NCBI RefSeq assembly: GCF_021869535.1
Contig: NW_026262581.1
Location: 112,558,771-112,622,770, forward strand
Length of the DNA stretch: 64,000 nt
From: Mytilus californianus
Taxonomy: Eukaryota > Mollusca > Bivalvia > Mytilida > Mytilidae
Direction of reading: 5' to 3'
Shown here: piece by piece, positions 1 to 11,670 of the stretch
Numbering within the stretch: the stretch's first letter is position 1
Layout: every line of letters starts with the position of its first letter
The notes under the pieces: model-generated
The model's database searches: none
What the model saw: only the letters and a program-made list of their open reading frames with translations
What the model was told of the DNA's origin: nothing
Position numbers and translations under genes: made by a program

Positions 1-835
1 AAACAGCATACCTATGTCTTGCTTTTTGACTCCGTCAAGGCGAGACAAAATGAGGCCAAGGTCAGTTCAACCAAGTCAAACAGACATGTACACCTTACAA
101 TCATTCCATACACCAAATATAGTTGACCTATTGCTTATAGTATACAAGAAACAGACCAAACCATGAAAACTTAATATTGACCAATGAATTATGAAATTGA
201 GGTCAAAGTTAGACGAACCCTGCCAGACAGACATGTACACCTTACAATCATTCCATACATCAAATATAGTTGATCTTATTGCTTAAAGTATATGAGAAAT
301 AGACTTAACCAAGAAAACTTAATATTGACCAATGAACCATGAAAATGAGGTAAAAAAAAATGAGGTCAAGGTCAGATGAACCATTCCAGGCAGTCATGTA
401 CACCTTACAATGATTTCATACATAACATATTGTTGACCTATTGCTTATAGTATCTTAGAAAAAGACCTCACTTCTAAAACTCAACATTGACCAATGAACC
501 ATGAAAATTAGGTCAACAACAGATGATACCTCCAAGACAGTCAGGTACACCTTACAATCATCCCATACACCAAATATAGTTTACCTATAGCGATTGCTTA
601 TAGTACAAGAAAAACAGACCAAAACACAAAAGCTTAACATTGACCAATTAACTGTGAAAATGAGATCAAGGTAAGATGAAACCTGCCAAACTGACATGTG
701 CACCTTACAATCATTCCATACACCAAATACTGTTGACTTACTGCGTATAGTATCTGAGAAACAGACCTAATCATGTAACTTTAACCTTGATCACTAATCC
801 ATGAAATGAGGTCAAGGTCAGGTGAATCCTGTCTA
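1..835. repeat. Satellite of about 155 bp units (family S1), at least five units
   Basis: Diverged tandem units carry the recurring phrase CCTTACAATCATTCCATACA, then a block around 'gttgacctattgcttatagta' and 'accaatgaaccatgaaaatga'. Copies recur at about 52640-53190, 53650-53765 and 57070-57290. Near position 38 the text ggcgagacaaa resembles termini of other satellite-cored elements here, so a boundary may lie at the left edge. Confidence 0.8.
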
Positions 836-2475
836 CAAAAGTGAGAAATTCACATAAACTTTTTTTCAAGCAGTTATAGTTATCCATAATAAGTGAGAAA
901 TTTTCATAACAAAAAATTTAAACTTTTTTTAAGCAGTCGCTGAACAAAAATCATTTATGAAGTTTGATCAACCAATAATAACAAAATATAGCTAACAATG
1001 TTAAAACAAAAAAGAGGCACACCTGTGTCTGTATCGCTCACCTGGTGAAAACATTGCCAGTTTGCTATTTAGGACTTTTAAACTGAGTTTTACTGTGCGT
1101 ATTGCTGTGTGTTTGTTTTATCTACATTGGCTAGAGGTATAGGGGGAGGGTTGAGATCTCACAAAACATGTTTAACACAGCCGCATTTTTGCACCTGTTC
1201 CAAGTCAGGAGCCTCTGGCCTTTGTTAGTCTTGTATGTTTTTTAATTTTAGTTCATTTATATGTTTTGGAGTTTAGTATGACGTCCATTTTCACTGAACT
1301 AGTACACATTTTTGTTTAGGGGCCAGCAGAAGCCTGCCTCCGGGTGAGGGATTTTCTCGCTGTGTTGAAGACCCTGGTAATAATTGGTGGCCTTCAGATG
1401 TTTTTTGCACTTTGGTTGGGTTGTTGTCTCTTTGACACATTCCCCATTTCCATTCTCAATTTTACATGTCATTTTGATAGTAAAATGCAAATGTTGAAAT
1501 TAAAATAGCAATACTTTGAAATGTAAAATATGCAAAATTATTAAAGTCAATGAACCATGACTGAATGAAAAAACAACAGAATACCAAATATCATTGGCTT
1601 ATCATAAGTGGTTCCCCTTAAATTGACCAAATCACAAACTTTAACATTTAAACTATTTAATTGTTTTTCATTTAATAGACAAATATCCATGACTGTGAGG
1701 GAAGGGCCAAATTATCTTCATGAAAATGAGATGTGCCAATGCTTACACAACTGCATACCAATTATCATTGATTTAACATTAATCCAACTTAATCACAAAC
1801 TTTAACAAACTGTTGGTATAGCACACACCCCTAGATCTCAACTGCTTCATATGCACATTTCACAATTTAGAGATCTTTCTTTCATTATATGTAACCAAAT
1901 TTCTAATAAAATTGAGAATGGAAATGGGGAATGTGTCAAAGAGACAACAACCTGACCATAGAGCAGACAACAGCCGATGTATGATTGACTTTTTTGTAAT
2001 ACAATATAAATTATTGAGTAAGCATCATGAAACAGGTCAAGATTTTATATACCATTGGAAGGGTAACTAATCATTACAAAATTATCTACCAAGCACAACC
2101 CTAATTTGGAATATATTTCAAAAAGTTATGATCATTATGAACATGTGTACACTAAGTTTCAAGTGGATTTGACTTGAACTTCATGGAAACTTAATGAGAA
2201 AGTCCCTTATACTAAAATTCTAACCCAAAACAGAATAACAGATGATGGACTATAGAAAACAATAAGGTAAAAACCAATTCAAACAGGATAAATCTTAGAA
2301 AAAATTAAAGATGGACTTTTTATGATCAAAGAAGATTAAAATTAAATTAATATATGCTCCACTATAATTTATTATGAATCTAAATCTCAGGGTTTTTGTG
2401 TGTACAAAGAAATATATAAAGTTTCATTTGTAAATTTGGATGGTTAAAATTTTTTTTATATCAAAACAAACTTAC
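836..2475. repeat. Intron or flank with interspersed repeat pieces
   Basis: No exon was seen. 1110-1470 is a dispersed repeat whose plus strand reads ...CACATTCCCCATTTCC...; it recurs inverted at 12945-13330, in part at 1908-1960, and direct at 55425-55632. 1500-1830 resembles the 39.5-41.6 kb satellite (ACCAAATATCATTG phrase). The remainder is AT-rich with nothing recognised. Confidence 0.6.
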
Positions 2476-5400
2476 AATACTCAATCTAAATTTCATACTT
2501 TCAGATGCAGATGGTTGACCTCTCTTTCTCATCACAGAGGAATTAGTACTGTTTGGAGGTCTCCCAGGACCTTTCCATACTGAATGTACTTCTTCCACCC
2601 CATCAGTAGATTTTGGAGGTCGCCCACAGCTTCTCTTTATTGGATGAACATCTTCCTCATCATATTTTTTTTTAGGTCTTCCTTTGCCTTTTTTAACTGG
2701 CTGTACTTCATCCTCCTCATCAATGATAATTGAGTCATCCTCCTCATCACTTATATTTTTAGGTCTCCCTCTGCTTTTTTTTACTAGCCCTACTTCTTCC
2801 TTCAACATATATTCATTTTCACTGTCAGATTGTTCTTCTATACTAACATCAAAATACTCTGTGTAATCAACCGCTTGCTTTGGAGATCTCCCAAGACTTT
2901 TCCTTACTAACTGTGCTTTGTCATCTCCATAAGTCCATTTCAGAGGACTCCTACAGCTTCTCTTTATTGGCTGCACTTCCTCCTCCTCACTCCTTATTTT
3001 CTTAGGTCTCTCACAGCCTTCTCTTACTGGCTGTTCTTTCTCTTCTGACATATATTCATTTTCACTGTCAGATTGTTCATCTATATCTTCGGCATCCTCT
3101 GTGTAATTAACAGCTTGCTTTGGAGATCTCCCAAGACTTCTCCTTGCTGACTGTACCCTTTTCTCCCCGTCAGTAGATTTCAGAGGTCTCCCAGGGCTTC
3201 TCTTTAATAACTGTACTTCATCCTCCTCATAACTATTTTTTTTAGGTCTCCCTCTGCCTTTTTTTACTGGCTGTTCTTCTTCCTCCTCCAACATAAATTC
3301 ATTTTCACTGTCAGATTGTTCTTTTATATCTTCAATATCCTCTGTGTAATCAACTGCTTGCTTTTGAGATCTGCCAAGACTTCTCCTTACTGACTGCACT
3401 TTTGGCTCACAGTAAGTAGATTTCAGAGGTCTCCCGCGGCTTCTTTTTATTGGCTGTACTTCCTCCTCCTCATCTCTTATTTTTTTAGGTCTCCTTCTGC
3501 CTTTTTTTACTGGCAGTTTTGCCTCCTCCAACATAAACTCATTTTCACTGTCAGATTGTTCTACTACATGAATATCTTCAACTTCCTCTTTGTTATTAAC
3601 AGCTTGCTTAGGAGATCTCCCAGGACTTTTCCTTACTGACTGCAATTTTTCCTCCTCTGACATATATTCATTTTCACTGTCAGATTGTTCTTCTATACTA
3701 AAATCAAAATACTCTGTGTAACTAACATCTTGTTTCTCATATGGATTTTTCCGAGGTCTTCCAGGACTTCTTTTCATCGCATGTACCTGATATTCCTCAT
3801 AAGTAATTTTTGGAGGTCTCCCAGGACCTTTCCTAACTGAATGTACTTCTTCCTCCCCATAAGTAGATTTCAGAGGTCTCCCAGGGCTTCTCTTTAATAA
3901 CTGTACTTCATCCTCCTCATAACTAATTTTTTTAGGTCTCCCTCTACCTTTTTTAACTGGTTGTTCTTCCTCCTCCTCATCCCTTATTTTTTTAGGTCTC
4001 CCTCTGCCTTTTTTAACTGGCTGTACTTCCTCTTCCTCATCCCTTATTTTTTTAGGCCCTCTACCTTTTTTTAGTGGCTGATCTTCTTCCTCTTCCAACA
4101 TGTATTCATATTCACTGTCAGATTGTTCTTCTATACTAGCATTAATATTCTCTGTGTAATTAATAGCATGCTTTTGAGATCTCCCAATTCTTCTCCTTGC
4201 TGACTGTATATTGTCCTCCCGATAAGAAGATTTTGGCGGTCTCCCTTGGCTTCTCTTTATTGGCTGTTCTTCTTCCTCCTCCAACAAATATTCACTTTCG
4301 CTGTCAGATTGTTCATCTATATTTTCAATATCCTCTATGTAATTAACATCTTGCTTTGAAGATCTCCAAGGACTTCTCCTTGCTGACTGTACTTTCTCCT
4401 CATGATAAGAAGACTTTGACAGTCTCCCTTGGCTTCTCCTTATTGGATGTTCTTCATCCTCCTCATACCTTATTTTTTTAGGTCTCCCTCTGCCTTTTTT
4501 TACTGGCTGTTCTTTTTCCTCTTCCAACATATATTCATTTTCACTATCAGATTGTTCTTTTTCCTCATCCAACATATATTCATTTTCACTGTCAGATTGG
4601 TCTTCTATACTAACATCAAAATACTCTGTGTAATTAACAACTTGCTTTGAAGATCTCCTAGGACTTTTCCGTGCTGACTGAGCTTTGTCTTTTCCATAAT
4701 TAAATTTCAGAGGACTTCCATGGCTTCTCTTTGGCTGAACTTTATCCTTCTTCTCCCTTATTTTTTTAGGTCTCCCTCTGCTTTTTCTTATTGGCTGTTC
4801 TTCTTCCTCCTCTGACATATATTCATTTTCACTGTCAGATTGTTCTTCTATACTAAAATCAACATCCTCTGTGTAACTAACATCTTGTTTTTCATATGGA
4901 CTTTTCGGAGGTCTCCCACAACCTCTTTTCACCACATGTACCTGATATTCCTCAATAGCATTTTTCAGTGGTCTCCCAGGACCTTTTCTAACTGAATGTA
5001 CTTTTTCCTCCCCATAAGTAAATATCAGAGGTCTCCCAGGGCTTCTCTTTAATAACTGTACTTCACCCTCCTCATCCCTTATTTTTCTAGGTCTACCTCT
5101 GCCTTTTTTTACTGGCTGTTCTTCTTCCTCCTCCAACATAAATTCATTTTCACTGTCAGATTGTTCTACTTCATGAATATCTTCAACTTCCTCTATGTTA
5201 TTAAAAGCTTGCTTAGGAGATCTCCCAGGACTTTTCCTTACAGACTGCAATTTTTCCTCCTCCAACATATATTCATTTTCACTGTTAGATTGTTCTTCTA
5301 TACTAAAATCAACATCCTCTCTGTAACTAACATTTTTCTTCTTATATGGATTTTTCCGAGGTCTTCCAGGACTTCTTTTGACCGCATGTACCTGATATTC

Positions 5401-5751
5401 CTCATTAGCATTTTTCGGAGGTCTCCCAGGACCTTTCCTAACTGAATGTACTTCTTCCTCCCCATAAGTAGATTTCAGAGGTCTCCCAGGGCTTCTCTTT
5501 AATAACTGTAATTCATCCTCCTCATAACTATTTTTTTTAGGTCTCCCTCTGCCTTTTTTAACTGGCAATTCTTCTTCATCCAACATATATTCAATTTCAC
5601 TGTCAGATTGTTCTTCTACAATATTTTCCACAGTTTCTGTGTAACTAACATCTCCCTTGCCAAGACTTGTTTTATTCCCATCATACTTCTTCCCAGAACC
5701 TTTAGGTCTACCACCTGGTTTCGTAGCAGTAGGTGATTCCTTTTTTTGCAA
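2476..5751 (-). CDS. Giant AT-hook exon (type B paralogue), 1,092 codons
   Basis: One uninterrupted frame from an attacag acceptor to a gtaagt donor, phase 0 at both ends, so it is internal and the protein continues left of the window. It begins LQKKESPTATKPGGRPKGSG and ends with SASESMKFRLSI, matching the ends of exon 11. In between are 13 acidic modules (typically EQSDSENEYMLEEE) and roughly two dozen intact G-R-P cores, plus a recurring variant with Ser for Pro (S-P-G-R-S-P-K). The unit order is acidic module, RGRPKK hook, acidic linker, PGRPLK hook, HSVRKGPGRPPK hook, Y-T-E-(D/Y) spacer. The usual multi-hook protein has far fewer hooks. The frame has stayed open through repeat expansion, which argues for selection on the protein. 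Whether it is spliced to gene 1 or belongs to a second gene is not resolved. Confidence 0.9.
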
Positions 5752-6061
5752 CTGTAATAGAGATTTTTATATTTTAGTCAATTATCAACTCAATTCAAAT
5801 GAGGTCACAAAATATGCCTCTCCAGCATCTGTTACAGACAATAAAACGCTGAAATTTTTATGGAAACATTCAAGGACTGTGTGTTCAAATTGTGCAATCA
5901 TTTAACTGAATATGCCAGGAAACAAATTTTAACATGTGCACTGTGTATACATAATAGAAATTTAAAGTGAATGACAAGGGGGTATCAATAAATGGTAATA
6001 AGATAAGCAAATTCTAATGTATCTGTATACAAAATTATCCTCACCTTATCATTATTGATTC

Positions 6062-6570
6062 TTGTAAATAAAGGCAACAGTAGTATATTGCTGTTCGAAA
6101 TTCATAAATCGACTGAGAAAAAAACAAATCCGGGTTACAAACTAAAACTGAGGGAAACACATCAAATATTAGAGGAGAACTACGACACAACAGAAACACA
6201 ACATTAAAATGTAACACATACAGAAACGAACTATAATATAACAATGGCCATTTTCCTGACTTGGTACAGGACATTTTAAGAAAAAAATGGTGGGTTGAAC
6301 CTGATTTTGTGGCTAGCCAAACCTCCCGCTTTTATGGCAATATCAAATATAACATTAAAATGACAACATTACATGACAGGACTACAATACAAATAAATAG
6401 AACACATAGGACAGAGAAACATACGAATAATAGCTAACAAAAGGTACCAGGTTTAAAATTTAATACGCAAGACGCGCGTTTCGTCCACACAAGACTAACC
6501 AGTGACGCTCAGATCAGAATGTTCGAAAGCCAAAACAAGTACAAAGTTGAAGAGCATTGAGGACCAAAAG
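6062..6570. mobile_element. Dispersed repeat inserted in the duplicated intron
   Basis: It runs from aaggcaacagtagtatattg to about 6565, including 'acgcgcgtttcgtc' and 'accagtgacgctcagatc'. The matching intron near 51120 lacks it, so it inserted after (or was lost since) the duplication. I recognise this text as a common mussel dispersed repeat but cannot assign a superfamily. It has no coding capacity. Confidence 0.6.
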
Positions 6571-6824
6571 TTCAAAAAAGTTGTGCAAAAAATGATCATT
6601 GTGCATGTTTACTTTTGGTGTATTTTTTTGTGTCATTTTCTACAATTTTGTACTTTTTGCAAACTTTCATCATGTAAGCCATGCAAAAATTTAAAAGTCA
6701 GTGTTTTATCATGGAGCCATGAGGTAAAATAATCTCCATGGAAATGATATGTGTTAATGCTGGTAGCTATAGCTTACTAAATATTTCAATCATATCAAAA
6801 GAGGTTTCTATGAAAATAACCTAG

Positions 6825-8310
6825 CAGGGATGGGCACGATTACTGACAAATGTAATCGATTAATAATCGATTACACGAAGGATTTTTGTGCAATCGATTA
6901 CTCTGATTTTTGTAATTGTAATCCATTGCAATCGATTACTTTATCAAAAGAAATTACATTGCTTTCCGATTACTGTCGATTACATGCTATAAAGTAATGA
7001 AGTAAGTTTAAACACAATTATGTTGCTCAACTTATTTAGAGTGGATATTTAGAGTGGAACTTTACAAAAACAGAGGAACTAAACTATTTAGAAATTCTTG
7101 AGTGAGTGATGATATTAAAACATGAGAACATTCTTGAAATGACTTCTACCATTGCATCAATCGCTTCTTTATATTGTAGGTTATTTTCCTATAGTTTGCA
7201 AATTTTTGCTGTCATACTGACTTAAGTTTGATATTTACTCGTTATCAACAGGTATATTTGAATATTATTCATTACAATGTGAGAGGTTTCCTCTGAAAAA
7301 AATTACATAAAAAAGAAGAAGAATCGAGTTCAGCTAATTTTAAAAGATGGAAATTTATAATTTATAATTACATGAATGAAGTAATCCTTTTGTTTGGATA
7401 ATCCCCCTAATTACAGGTTATAAAACTGCCAATGGAGAACAATTCATAACTTATGGCAATATAATGAATTAAATATCTCACTTAATTAGACATAATTGAA
7501 ATCAAATCAAAGTCTGAGTCTCATTGATTAGAAGTCTTTGATCATCTGATTAGTAAAAACAAGAAGGTTGTTGAGAATTCTTTGTTCTCTATTCAAAATC
7601 ATAAACAATATACATTTTAGTGTCAAAATGGGATAATTGTATCTATTTACCGAGCAAAAATTTCAATGCATTGGTTCATTGTCAAAACGATTTTGTATTC
7701 TTTCCTAATTTTGATGCTATATACCATTATGACGAATCAATAGTTTATCTATTCTAAGCTAAAAATTCTAACTGTAATTGAAAATTAAGCTTTAAGGAAT
7801 TTTATTACAAATAAGCTTACAACTTCAATGTAGTACAGAACTTAACTTAGGACAACATGTATTTTCCTATTTTGAATCAATTTTCTTATTTTCAACATTT
7901 TTGTGTTTAACATAAAAGGTCTTAAATTATTGACAAGCATTGAAAGTCATTTATTTCAAAAGCTGGAAATATAGTAAAATTTGTTAGATCTGGTTAATCA
8001 TAATGCAGCTTGAGACAACAGATCTAAATAAGGTATTTGATAAACTCTCAAGTAATATTAATACATTCTATTTTATCAGTACTATAAATTGATGAATACA
8101 TGCATTTGTCTAGTTTCATTTAAACTAGGTTTTATTTCATCAAACTATTTAACTAAAGTAATCGAAATGTAATCGAAAAGTAATCAATCGATTAAATTAC
8201 AATTACATGTAATCGAAAATGTTGTTGATTACAGATTACTGTCGATTGCTTGAAAAAATGTAATCAATAACAATCGATTACGATTACAGATTACAATTAC
8301 CCCATCCCTG
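6825..8310. mobile_element. Non-autonomous hAT element with 8-bp target duplication
   Basis: The termini CAGGGATGGG and CCCATCCCTG are flanked by a perfect 8-bp duplication TAACCTAG (6817-6824 and 8311-8318). That combination is diagnostic of the hAT superfamily. The 1,486-bp interior has no transposase frame. Both subterminal regions are dense in the motif ATCGATTAC/GTAATCGAT, likely transposase-binding repeats. The paralogous intron near 51350 appears empty at this site. Confidence 0.88.
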
Positions 8311-8399
8311 TAACCTAGTCAAAAACTACAACAATTGCTGATGTCACAATTGACAACTGAAAGCAACAAGATCTGTTTATGACGTCTTTACCAATTCCA

Positions 8400-8995
8400 T
8401 TGAATGTGTTCATGTTCAGATTGATATTTCAGTCTTGGATGCATGTTTTTCTTTTTGTTAGTTGTTAACAGCTTTGAACTAGCTTTCAGTAACTGAGAGT
8501 ACTTTCAGATTAGTACAAAACTTTGTGTCTTAAGTCATTTTGTTAGTTGTTTTTTGTTTGCTTTAACTTGCACCAATCTGATGAGTCAAGTCTTATCAAC
8601 TGATTTTTATAGTTTCTTATGTTGTGCTGTAACACCAATGTCCAAAGTTATGGGAGGGTTGGGCGCCCATTAACATGTTTAACTCCTCCACAATTTGTTT
8701 ATGTCTGTCTTCAGTCAGGAGCCTGTAATTCAGTGGTTGTCTTTTGTTGCTTTCTCATATTTGTTTTTCGTTTATTGTTTTGTACATAAATCAGGCTGTT
8801 AGTTTTCTCGATTGAATTGCTTTAGATTTGTCATCTTCTGTGCCTTTTATAGCTTTCTATGCAGTATGGGTTTTGCTCATTGTTGAGAGCAGTATGGTTA
8901 CCTATAGTTGACAACTTTTACGTCATTTGGTCTCGGTGGAAAGTTATCTCATTGGAAATAATCCTACCACATCTATTTATTTTTAAAATCAATTC
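8400..8995 (+). repeat. Dispersed repeat, long copy of a retroposon-like tail (family R1)
   Basis: Homologous to 42790-43165, ending in the phrase 'gttatctcattgg...cataccacatct'. Shorter, 5'-truncated copies of the same end occur at 15525-15590, 45535-45590, 45965-46018 and 55985-56050. A shared 3' end with variable 5' truncation is the signature of LINE or SINE retroposition. No reverse transcriptase is present. Confidence 0.6.
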
Positions 8996-9506
8996 CCCTT
9001 TCATCATGTCAGAACATAGGACAAAAGGGAGATTATCTGCCACTTTTGGCTTACAGAAAGTCCCTACAAGAGTCATTAGATAGCTCACTTTACACTGATT
9101 TCAAAAATACAAGGTTTCGATATACCTTTGCCTGAAATAAGGGAGGTAATTTTCTACTTCCCTTTAAGACACTGATTCTAAAAATATGCCATAGGCATAG
9201 CATACTTTATGTTGTTTCAAAAATATGCAGTTTCTATGTTTCTAAAATAAGGCAGATAAGTAGGTACTTCAGGTTTCCAAATTTTTGCTTCCGGTTTCAT
9301 AAGAAAAAGACCCTTGGACTGTATCATGTACCAATAAGCAGTTACAGCAAAGGTCAAAATCTAGAACTTCAAATTCATCTTTGACCTTGACCTCAATTTC
9401 ATGGTCATCCAGCTAGGACCTCAAATCAAAAGACACTAGGTCCCTACTATATATGGTAAATATTACCATAGAGATTATCTGAAATACAACAGAGGAAATA
9501 AATGTG

Positions 9507-10478
9507 GATAGTGTCCACATGTGGACACAGATGATGCCCCCGCTTGCATATCATATAGTTATAAAGGGACATAACTGAAGAACGGTAAAAGTGACGCTAC
9601 CCAAATTTGAACTTGATCTTAGTTTTGTGGTAATGAATATTGTGTATAGGTTTCATAATGTTTGGTTGGGGCAAACTTAAGTTACAGAATGGTAACTAAA
9701 AATTTTGCAATCTTTCAATATATAAAGGGGCATAACTCAATAATGGTTAAAGTGACACTACCCAATTCAACTTGATCTGTGTTTTATCAGTGGAAGTCAA
9801 AATTTAACATTGCATTGTATAAAGCATTGATTGTAGTTGGTTCAATTATAATCATTGACAAAGGAAGATAACTCCAATTTTAAAAATTACTTGATATTTA
9901 GAAGAAAATAAAAATTTTGCAATTTTTCCATTTATAAAGGGGCCTAACTCTAGAACGGTTAAAGTGACGCCACCAAAATTCAAACTTGATCTGTGTTTTG
10001 TGGTAATAAGCATTGTGTAAAAGTTTCATAACATTTGGTTGAGGCAAACTTAAGTTAGAGAACGGAAACTAAAAATTTTGCAATTTTTCCATTTATAAAG
10101 GGGCATAACTCTAGAACAGTTAAAGTGACACGACCAAAATTCAAACTTGATCTGTGTTTTGTGGTAATAAGCATTGTGTATAAGATTCATATCATTTGGT
10201 TGAGGCAAACTTAAGTTAAAGAACGGAAACTAAAAATTTTGCAATTTTTCCATTTATAAAGGAGCATAACTCTAGATCGGTTAAAGTGACGCCACCAAAA
10301 TTCAAATTTAATCTATGTTTTGTGGTAATAGGCATTGTGTATAAGTTTCATAACATTTGGTTGAGGCAAACTCAAGTTAGAGAACGGAAACCAATTTTGG
10401 GACGTACAGACGGACGGACATACGTACAGACAGACAAGGGTAAAACTTAATGCCCCCACCACTACGGCGGGGGCATAA
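9507..10478. mobile_element. Satellite-cored element (family S2), about 161-bp units
   Basis: It starts with a short palindrome (tgtccacatgtggaca) and 'gatgcccccgc', and ends with 'gcgggggcat', so the ends are inverted. The core is about five units of about 161 bp with the phrases 'aaaggggcataactctagaa' and 'aacatttggttgaggcaaac'. Shorter relatives are at 38099-38595 and 43363-43745. Confidence 0.7.
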
Positions 10479-10479
10479 A

Positions 10480-11226
10480 AACTCTAATAAATGTCAACAT
10501 ACCCTGTCAACCAAATTCAGTGTTTAAGACATGTGGCAACTAACAATTTAATAAAACATTTTGTTGATACCTTATACGGTTTCTGAAGAAAAGGTATTAT
10601 TAGCAAAAATCAAAATTTAGAACATGACTATCTTGAGGGTTATTAACTTGTTAGACTTGTGAAAAGAAAATAACATCTTGCTAGTTGAGATGCTTTATGA
10701 TTCTATGATTTGTAGATATGTAACAATAGCATTATGTTACATTACAATAGTGTGTGTGAGAAAGTCTGGGAAATAGTTACATAACATTAAATTCTAAAGT
10801 CTCTTGGCTCATATTCACGACAATGACCTTCACATCATTTTCTTTTTGGTAAACAAAGCACTCAAATCAAAAGACCCTTGGTCTCTATCAATTTTGTCGA
10901 AACCTTTTACGTTGCAAAAGAGTAGTGCGCACAAGAAAAACAGTGTTCTGGGAGATAACTCTTACATGGAAAAGTGTTTGGTTAAGCAGTGTCATTTTTA
11001 AAAGCATATCAACTGTTCAACATCATTTACCAAATATCTAAGTGAGATATGAGATATTAGGTTCTTGCACAGAGTGATATACTCATTGGGGTAACCATTC
11101 TAACCAATCTCTCTCTTTCGTCCCTTCATCTTTCTTCCTTTCTGTTAATCATATTTTAGCCTTAGGTGTGTGCACGCAAGTATGTTATTGTGTTTATAGT
11201 AGCTAACAGCTAATAAGACTGAATAC
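10480..11226. other. Intron-like stretch, nothing recognised
   Basis: AT-rich sequence between the S2 element and the damaged exon. Both strands were scanned for AT-hook coding and splice pairs; none was found. A pyrimidine-rich run at 11105-11150 has no matching exon. Confidence 0.4.
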
Positions 11227-11484
11227 CTTTAAAGATTTGAGGGGTCTTCCTCTTCCTTTTTTTTCTTTCTTTGGGCTTCCAGGTCCTAAGTACCTTTTCT
11301 TAAGGGATAACAGCTGTTCATCTTTGAGTTTATGTTTAGCTCCTGGAGGCCTGCCAGGACATTTTGACGATAGACCCTCATTGTCATTATTGAATATAAC
11401 ATTATATTCACTTCCATCAACATCAGAGTATTCCATTTCTGTTGCTGTATCATTGGTTTTCAAGATATCTTCTTCCATATTCAT
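11227..11484 (-). pseudogene. Damaged copy of the four-hook exon (type A paralogue)
   Basis: About 86 codons remain open (MNMEEDILKTNDTATEMEYS... to ...GRGRPLKSLK), clearly homologous to the C-terminal half of exon 10, and ending at an intact donor (gtattc). Upstream, the part matching the K-E-S-N-S repeats (11485-11640) is broken: it holds three copies of a 31-bp repeat, which shifts frame each time, and no strong acceptor. It may use a weak acceptor near 11500, be a first exon with its own ATG at 11484, or be dead. Two G-R-P cores survive. It precedes the giant exon in the same order as exons 10 and 11. Confidence 0.6.
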
Positions 11485-11670
11485 TGATAGCAGACAATTT
11501 CCAATACTTCAAACAAAAACTCCTAGATCCTCAGACGTGAATTTACTGTTTGACTCTGTTGTAAGACGTGAATTTACAGTTTGACTCTGTTGTAAGACGT
11601 GAATTTACTGTTTTGTTCTGTTAAAATAAAGTTACTGTTTGAATCTTTTGAAATATCATAGTATGTTTAA

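Noticed and set aside
2684..5905. Plus-strand open frames rich in F, L, S and P opposite the giant exon
   Set aside because: They are complements of low-complexity K/E/R/P coding on the minus strand, with no splice or start logic of their own.
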